The notes: a model not told the origin generated them from the letters alone. Shown: positions 1-8,345, counted from the first letter of the stretch. The stretch is DNA of 64,000 nt from CAZBWP01 sp964630265 (GCA_964630265.1 CAZVRW010000013.1:4428-68427), one strand, 5' to 3'. Numbers and translations: made by a program.

Positions 1-300
1 CTGCTCGGCACCGGGGACATCGCGTCGGCCCGCCTGTTCTACCGCTTGGCGGCGGAGGCCGGCAGCGCCGTCGCCGCCGGACGTACCGGCATGACCCACG
101 ATCCGCTCTATTTCCGGGAAAGCGGCGTCATCGGCATCACGCCCGATCCCACCGCCGCCCTGCGATGGTACACGCTCGGCCAGACCCGCGGCGATGCCGC
201 CTCGGCCGAACGTCTCGAGTCGCTGGTGGAAAGCCTGCGTAAGGCGGCGGCGGCGGGAGACGACCGTGCGCAACGGGTCCTCGCCGCCGCCGGCCTGTAG
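1..300 (+). CDS. C-terminal part of a Sel1-like repeat protein (cut by window edge)
   Basis: The reading frame is open from base 1 and ends at the TAG at 298-300, so only the last 99 residues are visible. They form two Sel1/TPR-like helical pairs: one around ARLFYRLAAEAGS and one around ALRWYTLGQTRGDAAS. Roughly half of the residues match the C-terminus of the next gene (585-2672), which reads ARPFFRLAAEAGS and ALAWYQVGEAAGDAAS at the same places. The two genes are therefore tandem paralogues. Sel1-like repeats usually mediate protein-protein contacts. The function is unknown, and the N-terminal half, which may carry an ATPase domain as in the paralogue, lies outside the window. The TTG at 46 would be an internal start, but the homology extends upstream of it. 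Confidence 0.75.
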   Translation: MLGTGDIASARLFYRLAAEAGSAVAAGRTGMTHDPLYFRESGVIGITPDPTAALRWYTLGQTRGDAASAERLESLVESLRKAAAAGDDRAQRVLAAAGL

Positions 301-584
301 CGCCCGCGCCCGGGCAGCCGGCTTCGGATTGTCGGGCGTTGATGTGCCCGGCCTGCAGCATCGGCATGGCACATATGGAACACTTTTGGGGTATGCAGAC
401 GGGAGGTGATGGGGCTAAACGGTGTCCGTAATCGCTTCGGTGATTGATCCTGCTGACATGCGGGCGAAGATGGCGATCGCCCCCCGAATCGTAAGGTGAG
501 CGTGGTCCCGTGGATGCAAGTCGGCCGTAACGGAGGAGCGACGGATCGCCGTCGCCGCACCGCCATCACAGGGCCGTCCCGCTG

Positions 585-2672
585 ATGCCGGGGGCAGCGG
601 TGACCATCGATCTGCTCACCGTCGACCCGGTCGCCGAGGCGTGCCGCGAGGCGGTCGGCACCTGGGTCAGGCGGGGTCAACGGCTCGTCGTCTTGTCAGG
701 CGAGCGTGGTCGCGGGCGGACCACCGTGCTGCGACGTGTCGCAGACGACCTCGCCGCGGCGGCACTCGTCGACTGCCTCGGCCCCGAGGACATCATCGAC
801 TGCACCGCGGATCTCACCTTCGATCAACTCCTTGAGGCGGCGCGGCGCGAGCCACGTCCGGCCGTCGCCGATCCGGTGGGTGCCGCCGCCGACACCCAGG
901 CGCGCGATGACGGCCTGCTGCCGTTGCCGTTCGTCAACACCGGCCGGCGCCGTGTCGTCCTGCTCGACACGGCCGAGCGCCTGTGTCCCGCCACCTTCGA
1001 TCGTCTGGCCGAGTTGCAGCGGCGCCTGTGGAAGCAGTCCGGTCCGCTGTCTCTCGTGGTGACGATCACGCCCGAATTGGAGGGCCGGCTGGTTGCGGTG
1101 GGGGAGACGCAGCAACTCGCTGTCGCCGGCGCCATCGCTCGCCTGCGGCCTCTGTCCGACGCCGAACTGTCGACGGTCGTGCGCCGCGCATTGGCGACTG
1201 GGGCGACCGGGACGACCGGGACAACGGCCGGTCCTTCAGCCGTCGATGAACGCTGGCTCGAGTTTGTCATCGGCACCGCCGACGGCAATCCCCTGCGTGC
1301 CCTTCGCATGGCCCGCGCCCTGGCCGACGGTCATGCTTTCGACGTCGTGACCGCCGGCCTGCCCGGCGGTCGGGCAGCCGCGCCGGGCCAACCGGCGTTG
1401 CCGATCGCGGCGCAGCCACGGACGGACGGGGCCGTCGCACCGCCGGCCTATCCCATCGTGCCATTCACCCCACAGGCCGCGCCCGGCCGGCGTCGCCTGC
1501 GCCGCGCCGGACTGATGGGCGCCGCCGTAGCGGCGACGCTCGCCGCCGTATATGGCGGCCTGCCCGGCGTACAGGCGCGCGTCGACCGGCTGCTACTGCT
1601 GGCATCGTCGACCTTGACGACGATGCTGGTCGACGATCCAGCACCGTCGCCGGCCGCCGTTCTGCAGGTGTCCGACGGCACCGAAGAGGTATCGGAGCCG
1701 ACGGCAACCCCGGACCGCGGCGCGCCGGCCGTGGTCCCGTCCGTGCCCCCGCCGCCACCCGTTGAAACACCCGAGACGCCGGTTGCCCGCGATTCTGAGA
1801 CCTTCCGAACCGATGCGGGCGGCCCCGCCTCCGAAGCGGGCGTTCAAGCCAATGTCGGCGACAGCCGGGGCAGCGGTTCGGAAGCGGCCTCGCCGCCGGC
1901 GTCGACAACCGGGCCGGCAGCGCCCGAGTCGCGCCAAGCAGCGCCGGCCGCAACGCAAACCGTCGCCGTCGGGGACATCGGGGCGCCGCCGGCGACGGGC
2001 GCGCCCTCGGCGGGCGTCGCGCCGGACGCCGCGCCGTTGGCCGAGCAGTTGGCCGAACTGAGGCCCGAGACCGCCATAGAGATCGAGACAGAGACCGCGA
2101 CAGAGATCGAGACCGAGATCGAGATCGAGACCGCGACACTGGCGGCGGCGCTGACTGAGATCCCGGCACCGATTTCGGCCGAGATTTCGACAGCGACGCT
2201 GCGCGATATTCGAGACACCCCCCGCACCGTCGGTTCGCTGGCGCGCCGTGGCGCCGGTGGCGGCGATGTGCCGCCGGCACCAGCACCGGCGCAGACAGCT
2301 CCTGCACGCCCCGGTGCTGGCGCCGGTGCCGAGACCGCCACGACGTGGTTGGACCGGGGCGAGCAGTTATTGCGCCAGGGAGACGTTGCCGCAGCGCGGC
2401 CCTTCTTCCGTCTCGCCGCCGAGGCCGGCAGTGGCCAAGCCGCCGGCCGTGCCGGCCTGACCTACGATCCGCTTTACCTCGCGGGGCGCGGCGTCGTCGG
2501 CGACGTCGCCGACCCGCGTCTGGCCCTCGCTTGGTACCAAGTGGGCGAGGCCGCCGGTGACGCGGCATCAGCAGACCGCCTGAGCGCGCTTACCGCCTTC
2601 CTTAAGCGCGAAGCGGCCGCCGGCAACGCCGCCGCCGCGAGCGCGTTGTTGGCCGCCGGCCTCGACGGCTGA
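585..2672 (+). CDS. ExeA-like P-loop protein with one membrane segment and C-terminal Sel1-like repeats
   Basis: A protein of 695 residues with a composite layout. Residues 1-260 look like an ExeA/AAA-type nucleotide-binding domain. The P-loop position reads GERGRGRTT (39-47), with Arg where Walker A normally has Lys. A Walker B-like VVLLD sits at 124-128. A single hydrophobic segment at about 308-326 follows basic residues (GRRRLRR). After it comes a long Pro/Ala-rich stretch, then an acidic low-complexity block of Ile-Glu-Thr repeats (about 498-516), and two Sel1-like repeats in the last 100 residues. The likely topology is a cytoplasmic ATPase-like domain with a periplasmic linker and Sel1 tail, as in ExeA-type envelope proteins. 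The Arg in the P-loop suggests altered or lost ATPase activity. The ATG at 585 has a weak ribosome site; the GTG at 600 after a G-rich stretch is an alternative. Confidence 0.7.
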   Translation: MPGAAVTIDLLTVDPVAEACREAVGTWVRRGQRLVVLSGERGRGRTTVLRRVADDLAAAALVDCLGPEDIIDCTADLTFDQLLEAARREPRPAVADPVGAAADTQARDDGLLPLPFVNTGRRRVVLLDTAERLCPATFDRLAELQRRLWKQSGPLSLVVTITPELEGRLVAVGETQQLAVAGAIARLRPLSDAELSTVVRRALATGATGTTGTTAGPSAVDERWLEFVIGTADGNPLRALRMARALADGHAFDVVTAGLPGGRAAAPGQPALPIAAQPRTDGAVAPPAYPIVPFTPQAAPGRRRLRRAGLMGAAVAATLAAVYGGLPGVQARVDRLLLLASSTLTTMLVDDPAPSPAAVLQVSDGTEEVSEPTATPDRGAPAVVPSVPPPPPVETPETPVARDSETFRTDAGGPASEAGVQANVGDSRGSGSEAASPPASTTGPAAPESRQAAPAATQTVAVGDIGAPPATGAPSAGVAPDAAPLAEQLAELRPETAIEIETETATEIETEIEIETATLAAALTEIPAPISAEISTATLRDIRDTPRTVGSLARRGAGGGDVPPAPAPAQTAPARPGAGAGAETATTWLDRGEQLLRQGDVAAARPFFRLAAEAGSGQAAGRAGLTYDPLYLAGRGVVGDVADPRLALAWYQVGEAAGDAASADRLSALTAFLKREAAAGNAAAASALLAAGLDG

Positions 2673-2744
2673 CCATCGCGCCCGCCGATCGCGGGCGGCC
2701 CGGTGACCATCGCGCCCGCCGACGGCGCGCGGCGGGGCGGGCGG

Positions 2745-3914
2745 TCACTGTCGCAGGCGTTGCCGCCACTCCAGATACTGCTGGAAGATCACCTGCCGTT
2801 CGGCGTCAGAGATCGGCGCGCTGGCGTCACCCCCGACCTGGGCGCGGAAAAAGCTCAGGAACTCCTCGAACGACTGCTCGGTCTCCGCCGAGGCGCGAGC
2901 CGCCGCCTGCGCTTCCTCCTGACGCGACAGGCGTTCGGCGTAGCCGGCCAGCCACGTCTCCGCCGTCGAAAAGCGCCGCCATCCCGGCACCTCGGCCGCG
3001 AGGTTGACCTCGCGCCACTTGGCGTGCCGCGGTGGCTGCTGAAACTCGTCGAAGGCGTCGAAGAACGCCTCGACGAAGGTGGCGACATTGCGATACCGCG
3101 AATGGGTGGTCGGCCAATTGTAGACCGCCATGACGGCGCCGACGGCGACGGTGTCGACGCTGTCGCCCTCGGCGATCAGGCGCGGGTAGTCTTCGTGCTC
3201 GAGGCGCGCCGGCAGGTAGGTCTCCAATAGGTCGGCGGTGAGCGGGACCGGCAGGAAGCGCAAGCCGTCGCCGGGCTCGAGCCCGTCGTAAAGGCGCGTC
3301 GGCTTGCCCGCGACATAGACCATTGCCGCGATCTCGCCCGCCTTCAGCTTTTCTAGGGCCAGCGCCTGATCGAACGTGGTCGGCTCCACCGCAACGCCAA
3401 GCAGCCGGAACACCGTCCCCGCGGTCATGTTGGTGCCGCTGCCGTCCACATCGAAATTCACCGGCAGACCTTCGAGCGCCTGGACGTCGGCGATATCATC
3501 GCGGGCGAGCAGGTGAAACTCTTCGTTGTAGAGCTTGGCGATATAGCGAACGCGCTGCTCGATGGTCGGATGGATGCCTTCACTCTTCATGAAGGCGAGC
3601 ACGTCGGATTGGACGATGCCGACATCGATGCCGTGCAAGTAGAGAATGTCGGTGATGTTTTGCACCGAGCCCTTGCCGATGATCGGCAGCACACGGAGTT
3701 CGTTGCGGTTGTCGAGAACCGCCGCCAGGTCCGCGGCGATGCGGATGTAGGTACCGTTCACGCCACCGGAGATCACCCCGACACGGCCGGCGTTGACCCG
3801 CTCGCGCAGCGCGTCCATGCCCGCGCGAGACCGCATGTCTTGTGCCGTCGCCAGTCCGGCGAAACTGCCAACGAGGCCAATCAGCGAAAGAAGGAGCAAC
3901 GCTTTCCGAAACAT
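2745..3914 (-). CDS. TAXI-family TRAP transporter solute-binding protein
   Basis: A periplasmic binding protein of 389 residues. The chosen ATG at 3914 has an AAGGA ribosome site and starts a clear signal peptide (MFRKALLLLSLIGLVGSFAG, cleaved near ATAQD). The mature part has the TAXI-type layout: a GVISGGVNGTYIRIAADLA motif near the N-terminus, then GKGSVQNITDILYLHGIDVGIVQSDVL, and KLKAGEIAAMVYVAGKP in the second lobe. TAXI receptors deliver small acids such as glutamate or dicarboxylates to a fused TRAP permease. No permease lies in the window, so this is an orphan receptor or works with a distant partner. It converges on the P-loop/Sel1 gene. The family call is firm; the ligand is unknown. 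Confidence 0.85.
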   Translation of the reverse strand: MFRKALLLLSLIGLVGSFAGLATAQDMRSRAGMDALRERVNAGRVGVISGGVNGTYIRIAADLAAVLDNRNELRVLPIIGKGSVQNITDILYLHGIDVGIVQSDVLAFMKSEGIHPTIEQRVRYIAKLYNEEFHLLARDDIADVQALEGLPVNFDVDGSGTNMTAGTVFRLLGVAVEPTTFDQALALEKLKAGEIAAMVYVAGKPTRLYDGLEPGDGLRFLPVPLTADLLETYLPARLEHEDYPRLIAEGDSVDTVAVGAVMAVYNWPTTHSRYRNVATFVEAFFDAFDEFQQPPRHAKWREVNLAAEVPGWRRFSTAETWLAGYAERLSRQEEAQAAARASAETEQSFEEFLSFFRAQVGGDASAPISDAERQVIFQQYLEWRQRLRQ

Positions 3915-4013
3915 CCGGCTTCCTTTCTGCCCACGGCGTGGTCGCATAAACGTCTCTGTTACCGCGCACGGCAGTCTTCGGCAAGGTATCCGATCGGCAA
4001 CGCGCCGGCGCCG

Positions 4014-4454
4014 TCAGCCGGTATCCAGCGGCGGCGACGCATCCTGCGGGGCCTCGGCCTCGTCCTCGTCGAGCAACGAGTCGCTCAGCGGCGTGCGGTA
4101 CAGCAGGAAATGAATATAGCGGACCTTGCGGCCGAACAGGTTGGCGAAGAACTCCTTGGCGACACGCCGCGCCGCGGTGAGGCGATGGCCGCCGTCGACG
4201 ACCACCCAGCGGCCGCGACGGCCGAGGCGGACGATCACCGGCTCGAAGCTCGTGTAGCCCTTATGGCGGATCGACCGCATGACCCGTCGCAGGCGCGGGC
4301 TGTCGCTGCGCTCCGCATTCTTCAGCGGCAGCAGATCAAGTGCTTCGATCGGCACGTCGATTTCGGCCATGTCGTCGACGAAGACGATTTTTTCCAGGTC
4401 TTCGGGGCGTTCGACCCGTTGTCGGGCCGGAAACCTTGAGGCTGCCATCGTCAT
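4014..4454 (-). CDS. Small ParB/Srx-fold (ParB N-terminal-like) protein
   Basis: A 146-residue protein whose centre matches the ParB/sulfiredoxin nuclease-like fold. SRIRxxG-type elements are replaced by RRVMRSIRHKGYTSFEPVIVR, followed by the signature-like VVVDGGHRLTAARR (about 84-97). There is no helix-turn-helix after the fold, so it is not a chromosome-partitioning ParB. Free-standing proteins of this kind act as nucleases, kinases or DNA-binding accessory proteins. The C-terminus is acidic (LLDEDEAEAP). It lies 70 bp downstream of mobB on the same strand and may be co-transcribed with fdhD-mobA-mobB. Two start codons (4454 and 4448) are nearly equivalent. The fold call is moderate and the role is unknown. 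Confidence 0.6.
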   Translation of the reverse strand: MTMAASRFPARQRVERPEDLEKIVFVDDMAEIDVPIEALDLLPLKNAERSDSPRLRRVMRSIRHKGYTSFEPVIVRLGRRGRWVVVDGGHRLTAARRVAKEFFANLFGRKVRYIHFLLYRTPLSDSLLDEDEAEAPQDASPPLDTG

Positions 4455-4524
4455 CCCGCCGTCGCACCCGTGCGCACCACACCCTTGGTCGATGCCCTGG
4501 CGGGCGCCGCCCGGCCGTCTCCGG

Positions 4525-5028
4525 TCAGCCTGACGGTCCCCGGCAGTGGGTGACGATAAAAGTGGCGATCTGCATCGGGTCGTTGAGGTCGAGCAGCGGC
4601 ACCGGCGCCTTGGCGATCACCTGGTCGCTGGCGATCGCGACGATCGTCGGATCGTCGACGGCGAGCAGCGGCCGGCCAAGGCTCGGGCGATGCACTTCGA
4701 TCTTGTCGTGGCGCAACGTCTTGAAGCCCTCGGCGATCACCAGGTCCACCGGCGCCAACCGGGCGAGCAGCGCCTCGGGCGTGGGTTCCGGTGTGCCGCG
4801 AAGCTCGTGGATCAGCGTCCAACGGCTCGGCGAGACCAACACCACCTCCGTCGCCCCGGCCGAGCGATGGCGATAGCTGTCCTTGCCCGGCCGATCCAGG
4901 TCGACCGCGTGGTGGGTGTGCTTGATGGTGGAGACGCGGAGGCCGCGGGCCCGCAGCGCCGGCACCAGGGCCTCCACGAGCATGGTCTTGCCGCTGCCAC
5001 TCCAGCCGGCAACGCCGAACACCTTCAC
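4525..5028 (-). CDS. mobB: Molybdopterin-guanine dinucleotide biosynthesis adaptor MobB
   Basis: A protein of 167 residues starting at the GTG at 5028. The GTG overlaps the TGA of mobA (GTGA, 5025-5028), so translation is probably coupled. The P-loop reads GVAGWSGSGKTML at the N-terminus. It is followed by the MobB features TIKHTHH, DRPGKDSYRHRSAGA and LVIAEGFK. MobB is a GTP-binding helper of MobA in attaching GMP to molybdopterin, making the guanine dinucleotide cofactor used by DMSO-reductase-family enzymes such as formate dehydrogenase. The fdhD-mobA-mobB order suits maturation of a formate dehydrogenase, although no such enzyme is in the window. Confidence 0.93.
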   Translation of the reverse strand: MKVFGVAGWSGSGKTMLVEALVPALRARGLRVSTIKHTHHAVDLDRPGKDSYRHRSAGATEVVLVSPSRWTLIHELRGTPEPTPEALLARLAPVDLVIAEGFKTLRHDKIEVHRPSLGRPLLAVDDPTIVAIASDQVIAKAPVPLLDLNDPMQIATFIVTHCRGPSG

Positions 5029-5669
5029 GGCTTCGCCTCGGCGGCGACCAGCGCGGCGGCCCGGTCCAGGTCCTCGGGCGCGTTGACGTTGAAGAACGGA
5101 TCGATCGGATCGGCGGCAAAGTTCACGGCGGCCACCGTATGGCGCGCGGTCCAGGTGTCGATCTTGTGGATCCCCTCCTCGACCAGCGCCGCGCGCAGGG
5201 CATCGGCGAGGTCTACCGGCCAAAGCGCGAACACCGGATGCGTCCGCCCGGCCGAGGCGGCGCAGGCGATGTCGGCGCCCGCCGCCACCGCCTGCCGCAG
5301 GCGGGCCACGAAATCCAGCGGCACCAGCGGCGTGTCCGTGGCGAAGCTGGCGACCCAGCGGCAGGCCGGCAGCAGCGCCTGTGCCCACAGGAGACCGGAC
5401 AGGATGCCGGCGAGCGGCCCCGCGAAATCGGGGACCACGTCGGCGACCACCGGCAGGCCGAACCGGGCGAAGCGCGAGGCATTCCCGTTGGCGTTCAACA
5501 CCAGCCGGTCGACCTGCGGCGCCGCCCGGGCGATGACGTGGTCCAGCAGCGTCAGCGAACCCAGCGGCAGCAGGCACTTGTCGCCGCCGCCCATACGCCG
5601 CGCCCGACCGCCAGCGAGCAGCACGCCGACGACGGGTCCGGCGCCTTCGGCTCGAGGCTCAGAGGCCAT
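5025..5669 (-). CDS. mobA: Molybdenum cofactor guanylyltransferase MobA
   Basis: A protein of 214 residues. The N-terminal nucleotide-binding loop VLLAGGRARRMGGGDK is typical of MobA (LAGGxxxRMGGxDK). Later come the central SFATDTPLVPLDF segment, with the metal-binding DTP, and the C-terminal FFNVNAPEDL motif. The enzyme transfers GMP from GTP to molybdopterin. The ATG at 5669 overlaps the end of fdhD by 11 bp, and the TGA overlaps the mobB start. The start was preferred over one 30 bp upstream because that would extend further into fdhD and add non-conserved residues. Confidence 0.93.
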   Translation of the reverse strand: MASEPRAEGAGPVVGVLLAGGRARRMGGGDKCLLPLGSLTLLDHVIARAAPQVDRLVLNANGNASRFARFGLPVVADVVPDFAGPLAGILSGLLWAQALLPACRWVASFATDTPLVPLDFVARLRQAVAAGADIACAASAGRTHPVFALWPVDLADALRAALVEEGIHKIDTWTARHTVAAVNFAADPIDPFFNVNAPEDLDRAAALVAAEAKP

Positions 5670-6540
5670 GGTCGGGCCGCCCGCCCTTGCGCTGGGCACT
5701 CACCGGCTCGTCGTCGGTGGCCAAGTGGTTGGCGTCATGGACGATACGCTGCGCCCCGGCGAGGGCGATGAACCGCCGCCCACGGGCACGGCCGATCAGG
5801 GTCAGGTCGGCGCGGCGCGCCAAATCGACTCCCCAGGCGGTGAAACCGGACCGCGAGATCAGGATCGGGATGCCCATCTGCACGGTCTTGATCACCATCT
5901 CGCTGGTCAACCGGCCTGTCGTGTAGAAGACCTTGCCGGCCGGCGCGATGCCGTTGAGAAACATGTAGCCGGCAATCTTGTCGACGGCGTTGTGGCGGCC
6001 GACGTCCTCCATAAACAGCAGCGGCCGATTGGCCTCGCACAAGACGCAGCCGTGGATGGCGCCGGCCGCCAGATAGAGGCTCGGCATCGTGTTGATCTGC
6101 CGCGTCAGGGCATAAAGCCACGACGTACGCAGCTCGGCATACGGGTCCAGGCGCACCGTTTCGAACTTCTCCATGACGTCGCCGAACACCGTGCCCTGGG
6201 CGCAGCCGGAGGTCAGCACCTTCTTGCCGAGTTTGGCTTCGTAGTCGGTCTGCCGCGCGGTGCGGACGACGACGGTCTCGATCTCGTCGTCGAAATCGAC
6301 GCCGGTGATCTCGTCGTCCGCCTTCAGCATGTTCTGATTGAGCAGATAGCCGACCGCCAGATACTCCGGATAGTCGCCGATGGTCATCATGGTGACGATC
6401 TCGCGGCCGTTGAGGAACAAGGTGAGCGGCCGCTCCATGATCACCCGCGTGTCCACTGCCTGGCCGTCCTGATCGACGCCGGAGAGCGATGTGGACAGTC
6501 GCGGATGGTCGGGATCGGGCACGACCCAAGGTCGGTTCAT
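5659..6540 (-). CDS. fdhD: Formate dehydrogenase accessory sulfurtransferase FdhD
   Basis: A protein of 293 residues. FdhD passes sulphur from IscS to the molybdenum cofactor before the cofactor enters formate dehydrogenase. Recognisable elements are MERPLTLFLNGREIVTMM, LAVGYLLNQ, GAIHGCVLC, EDVGRHNAVDKIAGYMFLNG and TTGRLTSEMVIK, with a C-terminal GRARGRRFIAL. The loop that holds a Cys-x-x-Cys pair in E. coli FdhD reads TSGCAQGT, with a single Cys, so the sulphur relay may rely on one residue here. The start at 6540 has a strong GGAAGGA ribosome site; a longer open frame upstream lacks homology. It is first in the fdhD-mobA-mobB run. Confidence 0.93.
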   Translation of the reverse strand: MNRPWVVPDPDHPRLSTSLSGVDQDGQAVDTRVIMERPLTLFLNGREIVTMMTIGDYPEYLAVGYLLNQNMLKADDEITGVDFDDEIETVVVRTARQTDYEAKLGKKVLTSGCAQGTVFGDVMEKFETVRLDPYAELRTSWLYALTRQINTMPSLYLAAGAIHGCVLCEANRPLLFMEDVGRHNAVDKIAGYMFLNGIAPAGKVFYTTGRLTSEMVIKTVQMGIPILISRSGFTAWGVDLARRADLTLIGRARGRRFIALAGAQRIVHDANHLATDDEPVSAQRKGGRPDHGL

Positions 6541-6554
6541 AGCGTTTCCTTCCG

Positions 6555-6605
6555 GTGGATCGATTTCGGCGATGGATGGAAGCCGTCCGCCAGCATCGAA
6601 CCATT
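6555..6605. repeat. Diverged copy of the palindromic repeat found at 25201 and 63885
   Basis: The right arm (6584-6603) matches the right arm of the element at 25201-25260 at 18 of 20 bases (CAGCATCGAACCA is identical). The left side keeps TGGATCGAT but has lost perfect pairing. It lies directly upstream of the fdhD ribosome site. It is probably an old, degraded copy. Confidence 0.45.
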
Positions 6606-6690
6606 GACCTGCCAAGGTGCCCAGCTTGGCGGTCCGCCGCAAGCGCCGGGTGGCGTCCCGCCCGCGCCGGCGCGCCAACGGGTGGCGCCT

Positions 6691-6718
6691 CGGGCTTCGG
6701 GCTTCGGACTTGGGGCTT
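6691..6718. repeat. Tandem heptamer repeat, four units
   Basis: Four consecutive 7-bp units read CGGGCTT, CGGGCTT, CGGACTT, GGGGCTT. They lie in the divergent gap between fdhD and the WD40-cytochrome gene. The function is unknown; such repeats are prone to copy-number change. Confidence 0.6.
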
Positions 6719-6817
6719 GCGTCGTCGGCGCGGCCGCTGCGTAATTCGTCAGCGACGGTCGGCACCGCTCCGGCACCCGGCCGGAGCCAAAGCCAACCCG
6801 AGCGGGGGAGGAGTGCC

Positions 6818-8173
6818 ATGTGCTTCGCCCGAAAGCGCGACGACTGGCGCTGGCGCGGGGCCGCGACGGCCTTGGTTCTCGGCGCCGCACTTGGGGCCGG
6901 CGTTGATCCGGCCGGCGCCGATTTCGTCGGCCACGGCGGCATGGTCCGCGATGTCGCTATTTTCATCGACGGCGCGCGCATCGCCACCGCCGGCTTCGAC
7001 TATACGGTCCGCGTCTGGGACGTCCTGGAGCAACGGGAGCAGGCGTTGCTGTCCGACCACGACGGCCCGGTCAACGCTGTTGCCCTGTTGGACGATGGCA
7101 GGACGGTGATCAGCGCCGGCGATGACGGCGTCATCCGCGTCTGGGACTCCGCCACCGGCGATGTCCGAATGCGGCTCCCGGGGCATGCCGGCAAGGTCGT
7201 CGACCTTGCCGTCGCCCCCGACGGTGCGGCCGTGGCCAGCGCCGGCTGGGACGGCACCGTCCGCCTGTGGTCGCTCGCCGACGGCAGGGAGCGCCAACGC
7301 TTCGACCACGACGCGGCGCTCAACGCCGTCACCTTTACGGATACCGGCGCGCGCCTCGCCGCCGGCGACCGCGACGGCCGGATCACCATCTGGCAGACCG
7401 AGACGGGAGCGCGCGTCGAGGCCTTCCAGGCCCACCCCATGGGGATCACCGCGCTCGCCTGGAACGGCGTGCAGCTCTTGTCGGCCGGCATCGACGGCAC
7501 CATCCGGCTGTGGCCGGTCGGCCGGCGGAGCGATCCGCACACTTTTGAAGGACATGATGGCCCGGTTCTCGATGCCGCCTTCGCGGCGGACGGACGGATC
7601 GTTAGCGCCGGCCGCGATGGCCAGATCGGCATCTGGTCGTTGCAGGCCGACCATCCGGTGAACTGGATCGATGCCCATGCCGGCCCCGTCTGGAGTGTCG
7701 CGGTGACCGTCGACGGCCGCTTCGCGGTATCTGGCGGGTCGGACGGCACGGTGCGGATCTGGCACCTGGACAGCGGCAGCCGCATCGGCGCGCCGCCAGA
7801 AGGCGCGGCAGCGGGCGAAGCCGATCGGCCGGAACCGTGGCTGACGAGCATCCACCCCGGCGCCCGCCTGTATCGCGCCTGCGCCATTTGCCACGCGCTG
7901 ACCCCCGACGCGTTGCGGCGCTCGGGGCCGCATTTCGCCGGGCTGTTCGGGCGGCGTGCCGGCGTGGTGGCGGACTACCCCTACTCCGACGCGCTGCGCC
8001 ACGCTGACATCGTCTGGTCCGAGGCGACCTTGCGGGCCCTGTTCGAGCAGGGGCCGGACGCCTTCCTCCCCGGCACCAAGATGCCGCTGCAACGCATCGC
8101 CGATCCCGAGGCGTTGGGACACCTCATCGACTACTTGCGTCTGCTCACCGTCGGTGGCCACAATGACGGTTGA
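6818..8173 (+). CDS. Secreted WD40 beta-propeller fused to a class I cytochrome c
   Basis: A protein of 451 residues. The ATG at 6818 has a GGGGGAGGAG ribosome site. A signal peptide (AATALVLGAALGAGVDPAGA) is followed by seven WD40 repeats, each closing in a form of DGTVRLW; seven repeats make one complete propeller. A cytochrome c domain follows: CAICH binds haem at about 355-359, and a likely distal Met lies in GTKMPLQ near the C-terminus. It should be a periplasmic electron carrier with a protein-docking propeller. Its neighbours are molybdenum-cofactor genes and CoxS/CoxM-type subunits, so it may take electrons from a molybdenum hydroxylase (inference). The domain calls are firm; the partner is not known. 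Confidence 0.88.
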   Translation: MCFARKRDDWRWRGAATALVLGAALGAGVDPAGADFVGHGGMVRDVAIFIDGARIATAGFDYTVRVWDVLEQREQALLSDHDGPVNAVALLDDGRTVISAGDDGVIRVWDSATGDVRMRLPGHAGKVVDLAVAPDGAAVASAGWDGTVRLWSLADGRERQRFDHDAALNAVTFTDTGARLAAGDRDGRITIWQTETGARVEAFQAHPMGITALAWNGVQLLSAGIDGTIRLWPVGRRSDPHTFEGHDGPVLDAAFAADGRIVSAGRDGQIGIWSLQADHPVNWIDAHAGPVWSVAVTVDGRFAVSGGSDGTVRIWHLDSGSRIGAPPEGAAAGEADRPEPWLTSIHPGARLYRACAICHALTPDALRRSGPHFAGLFGRRAGVVADYPYSDALRHADIVWSEATLRALFEQGPDAFLPGTKMPLQRIADPEALGHLIDYLRLLTVGGHNDG

Positions 8174-8195
8174 GTTGGGACAGGAGAGAACCGCC

Positions 8196-8345
8196 ATGAA
8201 AGCGATGTGGGCCGCCTTTGCCGCCATCATCGTGATCGCCGTCGCCGCAAGTATCGTCCTCGATCGGCTGGACTTCAGCAGCAGCGATCGCTTTTCGGCG
8301 CCCAGTGCGCGGCCGCCGGCGACAATGGGCGCGACGCCGCTCTGA
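8196..8345 (+). CDS. Small single-span membrane protein
   Basis: A 49-residue frame beginning 22 bp after the WD40-cytochrome gene, with a good CAGGAGAG ribosome site. Residues 4-21 (MWAAFAAIIVIAVAASIVL) are strongly hydrophobic, and the rest is Ser/Pro-rich. It could be a small membrane anchor or subunit that works with the cytochrome, given the spacing. No family is recognised. Confidence 0.6.
   Translation: MKAMWAAFAAIIVIAVAASIVLDRLDFSSSDRFSAPSARPPATMGATPL

Noticed and set aside
4546..6744. 732-codon plus-strand frame across mobB, mobA and fdhD
   Set aside because: It is antisense to three well-recognised genes and has no protein-family features; long antisense frames are common in GC-rich DNA.
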